From NCBI GenBank assembly GCA_900543095.1, contig UQQD01000004.1, positions 32,837 through 96,836 on the forward strand: a DNA stretch of 64,000 nt, in the 5' to 3' direction. A program made the position numbers and the translations under genes. Origin of the DNA: an uncultured Ruminococcus sp. GTDB taxonomy: Bacteria; Bacillota; Clostridia; Oscillospirales; Acutalibacteraceae. Below, in pieces: positions 61,820-64,000 of the stretch (position 1 is the first letter of the stretch; each line of letters opens with the position of its first letter). The notes under the pieces are model-generated. The model had not been told where the DNA came from, searched no databases, and was given only the letters and a program-made list of their open reading frames with translations.

Positions 61820-62035
61820 ATGAAATCAATACTGATAAAGGATACCACCCGTGAAGAACGGATTGAAATTATAAGGAAATCACTTTTTTCCTGCGGAACA
61901 GAATGTGAATTTTGTAACGGCTGTGACAATATGGGCGGCGGCAGAACAGACACGATATACAAGCCCTATATCGATGGCGAAAAGGAAATTTCAGAGATTA
62001 ACGCTGAGTTCAACAGCGGACTTGTAAGAGGATAA
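61820..62035 (+). CDS. Small Cys-rich conserved protein (71 aa)
   Basis: A 71-residue protein beginning MKSILIKDTTREERIEIIRK. The Cys cluster CGTECEFCNGC (about 25-35) and the ending EISEINAEFNSGLVRG match a short family widespread in gut Firmicutes, sometimes mislabelled as PurH. Four Cys within 11 residues suggest metal binding or redox chemistry. Site GGGGTG lies 7 bases before ATG, 24 bases after mreB, so it is probably co-transcribed. Function unknown. Confidence 0.8.
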   Translation: MKSILIKDTTREERIEIIRKSLFSCGTECEFCNGCDNMGGGRTDTIYKPYIDGEKEISEINAEFNSGLVRG

Positions 62036-62058
62036 ATATAACGACAGCTTATTTAAAT

Positions 62059-62087
62059 ATAATCTAAGTGCAAAGGTGTCCGCCGAG
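62059..62087 (-). repeat. Detached right end of the dispersed repeat, inverted
   Basis: ATAATCTAAGTGCAAAGGTGT then CCGCCG corresponds to the reverse complement of the right end of copy B (24215-24245) with a few changes. It faces away from copy F, 56 bases downstream. Confidence 0.5.
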
Positions 62088-62142
62088 GACCTTACAGTTA
62101 CTTCTATACCGTAACAAGCAGAATATAATTGCATTAAAAATT

Positions 62143-62222
62143 AAATCAAAACAACTCTCCGCTTTTTGATGAGCAAAGCTTGCAGCAGATTGCTAACAGT
62201 GCAAAGGAGCGTTAGCTGCTGT
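62143..62222 (+). repeat. Dispersed intergenic repeat, copy F
   Basis: AAATCAAAACAACTCTCCGCTTT, GAGCAAAGCTTGCAGCAGATT, GCTAACAGTGCAAAGGAGCGTTAGCTGCTG: same order as copies B and C. It ends 17 bases before the ATG of the dockerin protein. Confidence 0.75.
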
Positions 62223-62239
62223 TTTGAGGTTATATAAAT

Positions 62240-63565
62240 ATGTTAAAGAAACTTTTGTCGGTTGCTTTTACAATTTTATTTATCATTTCAACCACGCTGT
62301 ATGAGGTCAATTCTGTCTCGAATTATGATTTAAGTGTTTTAAAGAATTGCCGAGCGGTTTTTTCTTACAGCGAAAAAAATTGTGCTTACTTTTACGGCTT
62401 CTCCGAAGATACGCTGTATTCATCAAAAGTTTTGCCGAGTGTAACAACAAGATATGTCAGCGTAAACGGTTTGATATGCTCGGTATGTCACGACGAAAAC
62501 AATGCATATGCCCTGTTTGAACGAAGCGGAAATAATTTTTCCGTGGTAGAAATGAATATGCAAAACGGTGATTGCAGATATTATGATGTCGGCAGACAAA
62601 GGTACATCCGTTCGACCTCTTTTGCCGTTTCCGACGATGAAATATTTATTATCTGCAACGACAGTGCATATGCGTATGTTGCCGGCTACAATAAAAACGG
62701 CGTGAGAAAATTCAAATATGCGTTTGGCGAAAACAATGTCGAAACACTTTTTATAAATGCGTCTGCATCATATGCAAAGCTGTCCGACGGCGATATTTAC
62801 ACCATAGGAAACGGCAGGCAAAAATTCTGCACCAATATTGATTACTGCGACAAATTCTGTAATGCGGGCGCAGGCTATATTTTTACCGAGGATAATCGGC
62901 TTGTCACGCTTGGCGATAATACAAGCCGATACACTTACGATGTCGGATTTTATCAGATTGTTAAAAGCGGCGGCAGAACATTTTATATAAACGGCAGCGA
63001 TGTATGCACCTCGGACGGCGGTGTTTACAGTTGTTCGGGAGCAAAAATGATAGCTGCCTCAAGTGAGGAATTGGCGGTACTCAACAGTGAGAACGAGTGT
63101 TATGTTGCAGACATTTCCGAGAGGAATGATAACAAAATCAAACTCGATGACGACGGCAAAATCGGAAAAAACAACAATACCAAAAGACTTGGAAATACAT
63201 ATTGGATAAAGGACGGTATTTTGTACGGAGTTGAAAGCGGAACAACCGCAGCTCAGATGAAAAGCAAAATTTCGGACAGTATCAGTATATTTAACCGTGA
63301 CGGAGATGAAGTAAAAAGCGGAAAAATCAAAACGGGATATGAATTGATTTTCTCGGACAAAAGCTATCCCATATCCGTCAGAGGCGATGTTACCGGTGAG
63401 GGGAACGTCAACACAACAGATATAAGAACGATTATGAAACACTTTGTAGGGCTTGAAGAAATGAACGGAATATTTTTTGCTTCCGCAGACTTTAATTTTG
63501 ATGATAGTGTTGATAACAGAGACCTTGTATTGATTGCCCAAAAATATGAAAATGAAAAGCAGTAA
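62240..63565 (+). CDS. Secreted protein with beta-propeller-like repeats and a C-terminal dockerin
   Basis: A 441-residue secreted protein, signal about 1-26 (ending near YEVNS). Residues about 30-330 are Tyr/Asn/Ser-rich beta strands repeating every 40-50 residues (SDGDIYTIGNG, TEDNRLVTLGDN, TSDGGVYSCSG), resembling RCC1/BNR-type propeller blades. After a linker, a type I dockerin (about 382-438) has loops DVTGEGNVNTTD and DFNFDDSVDNRD. No catalytic motif is recognised. It would attach to a cohesin scaffold or the cell surface like the two amylases; a role in substrate binding or sensing is only a guess. Weak GAGG site 10 bases before ATG. Confidence 0.82.
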   Translation: MLKKLLSVAFTILFIISTTLYEVNSVSNYDLSVLKNCRAVFSYSEKNCAYFYGFSEDTLYSSKVLPSVTTRYVSVNGLICSVCHDENNAYALFERSGNNFSVVEMNMQNGDCRYYDVGRQRYIRSTSFAVSDDEIFIICNDSAYAYVAGYNKNGVRKFKYAFGENNVETLFINASASYAKLSDGDIYTIGNGRQKFCTNIDYCDKFCNAGAGYIFTEDNRLVTLGDNTSRYTYDVGFYQIVKSGGRTFYINGSDVCTSDGGVYSCSGAKMIAASSEELAVLNSENECYVADISERNDNKIKLDDDGKIGKNNNTKRLGNTYWIKDGILYGVESGTTAAQMKSKISDSISIFNRDGDEVKSGKIKTGYELIFSDKSYPISVRGDVTGEGNVNTTDIRTIMKHFVGLEEMNGIFFASADFNFDDSVDNRDLVLIAQKYENEKQ

Positions 63566-63660
63566 TGACACCTTCTGCTCAAGTCCGTAAAAAGCGGACA
63601 ATGAAAAATGACCTCAGCAGGGAATATGGCTTTTTGAAAAGTTATCAGAATTCAACATAA

Positions 63661-63708
63661 AAAGAGGTTAAGCATTAGAAAAAATTGCTTAACCTCTTTG
63701 TTGTTTTA
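63661..63708 (+). terminator. Terminator after the dockerin protein
   Basis: A perfect 14-bp stem AAAGAGGTTAAGCA / TGCTTAACCTCTTT (63661-63674, 63686-63699), then gttgttttaa. Confidence 0.85.
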
Positions 63709-63935
63709 ATAATAGAAAAATCTTTGTGCTACGGTGTAATAAAGTTTAAAAATATATTATCTTGTTTCCTTGAAAATCGGCAGGCAAACTGAAACGACTG
63801 CAAGTTTGGCAGTAAGTTTGACTGCATTTTATCTTGTTTTAACTTAATTCAAAATTACTCAACTGAATTTTTGAAATCTCAAAAACCCAGTGTTTAAGCC
63901 ACTTTTAAGGCGTTTTAAGTAATTTTGACAAAAAA

Positions 63936-63962
63936 TAAAAGGCGGTTAAAAACCACCTTTTT
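63936..63962 (-). terminator. Terminator of the tRNA-Pro gene
   Basis: Minus strand: GGTGGTT / AACCGCC stem (one G-T wobble, 63957-63941) with a TTTT loop, followed by TTTTATTTTT. It starts right after the tRNA. The stretch 63709-63935 holds nothing else recognisable. Confidence 0.8.
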
Positions 63963-64000
63963 TGGTCGAGGTGACAGGACTTGAACCTGCGGCATCTTGG
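63963..64000 (-). tRNA. tRNA-Pro, 3' part, cut by the window edge
   Basis: The reverse strand gives anticodon-stem 3' half CCAAG, a variable loop, T-arm GCAGGTTCAAGTCCTGT with its GTTCAAG loop, acceptor strand CACCTCG, discriminator A and an encoded CCA. The 3' acceptor end CTCG-A implies C1:G72, characteristic of bacterial proline tRNA. The anticodon lies beyond the window, so the isoacceptor is unknown. Confidence 0.85.

Overview
The window looks like chromosomal DNA from a starch-degrading gut Firmicute of the Ruminococcus/Oscillospiraceae type. The main reasons are two secreted GH13 amylases and a third secreted protein that carry type I dockerins, Thr/Pro-rich linkers and starch-binding-like modules (amylosome-style architecture, best known from Ruminococcus bromii), a low-to-moderate GC content, strong AGGAGG ribosome sites, and housekeeping gene orders typical of Clostridia. 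The exact species cannot be fixed from the sequence alone.

Layout. 1-650: end of an ABC-2 permease. 837-8468: two large dockerin amylases (a type I pullulanase-like enzyme and an AmyE-like alpha-amylase) that share an almost identical 436 bp segment. 8687-9085: decayed FtsX-type permease remnant. 9254-10912 (minus): amt-glnB, behind a good promoter and a long leader hairpin. 11211-12683 (minus): murE, away from the other cell-wall genes. 13240-18861: maltodextrin-type ABC importer (binding lipoprotein and two permeases, no ATPase gene) and a lipoprotein GH13 amylase. 18881-23861: a MutS-related ATPase, two uncharacterised proteins, a small zinc ribbon and pncB. 24255-33804: phoH-ybeY-dgkA-era, two GNATs and a Nudix protein, a YqzL-like small ORF, recO, a REP-associated transposase inserted before mutS2, then rimM-trmD. 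34035-37856: HPr, uvrC, rsmD-coaD and a coiled-coil protein. 38230-50556: a division and cell-wall cluster (mraZ, rsmH, ftsL, PBP, mraY, ftsW, murG, murA, ftsQ, ftsZ) without the Mur ligases. 50734-55039: M23 peptidase, a dead lipoprotein gene, and an MBOAT/DHHW acyl-transfer pair. 55138-61796: small membrane protein, TrpR-like regulator, methyltransferase, hslO, recD2, comF, mreB. 61820-63565: a small Cys-rich protein and a dockerin protein. The window ends inside a tRNA-Pro.

How the genes work together. The secreted dockerin enzymes would cut starch outside the cell, probably docked on a cohesin scaffold encoded elsewhere. The lipoprotein amylase would trim products at the membrane, and the ABC importer would take up maltodextrins. 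HPr would report sugar status. The division cluster is led by MraZ, whose promoter carries three 10-bp-spaced GTG boxes suggesting autoregulation.

The most unusual items are: a dispersed family of 30-170 bp intergenic repeats with at least six recognisable copies, two of them abutting translation starts; a REP sequence found both upstream of and in-frame inside its own RAYT gene; an 11-bp perfect hairpin embracing the start codon of the M23 peptidase; a Tyr/Asn/Gly-rich tail on FtsQ; and an uncharacterised module shared almost base for base by the two amylases. No CRISPR array, prophage, plasmid gene or recognisable defence system was seen.
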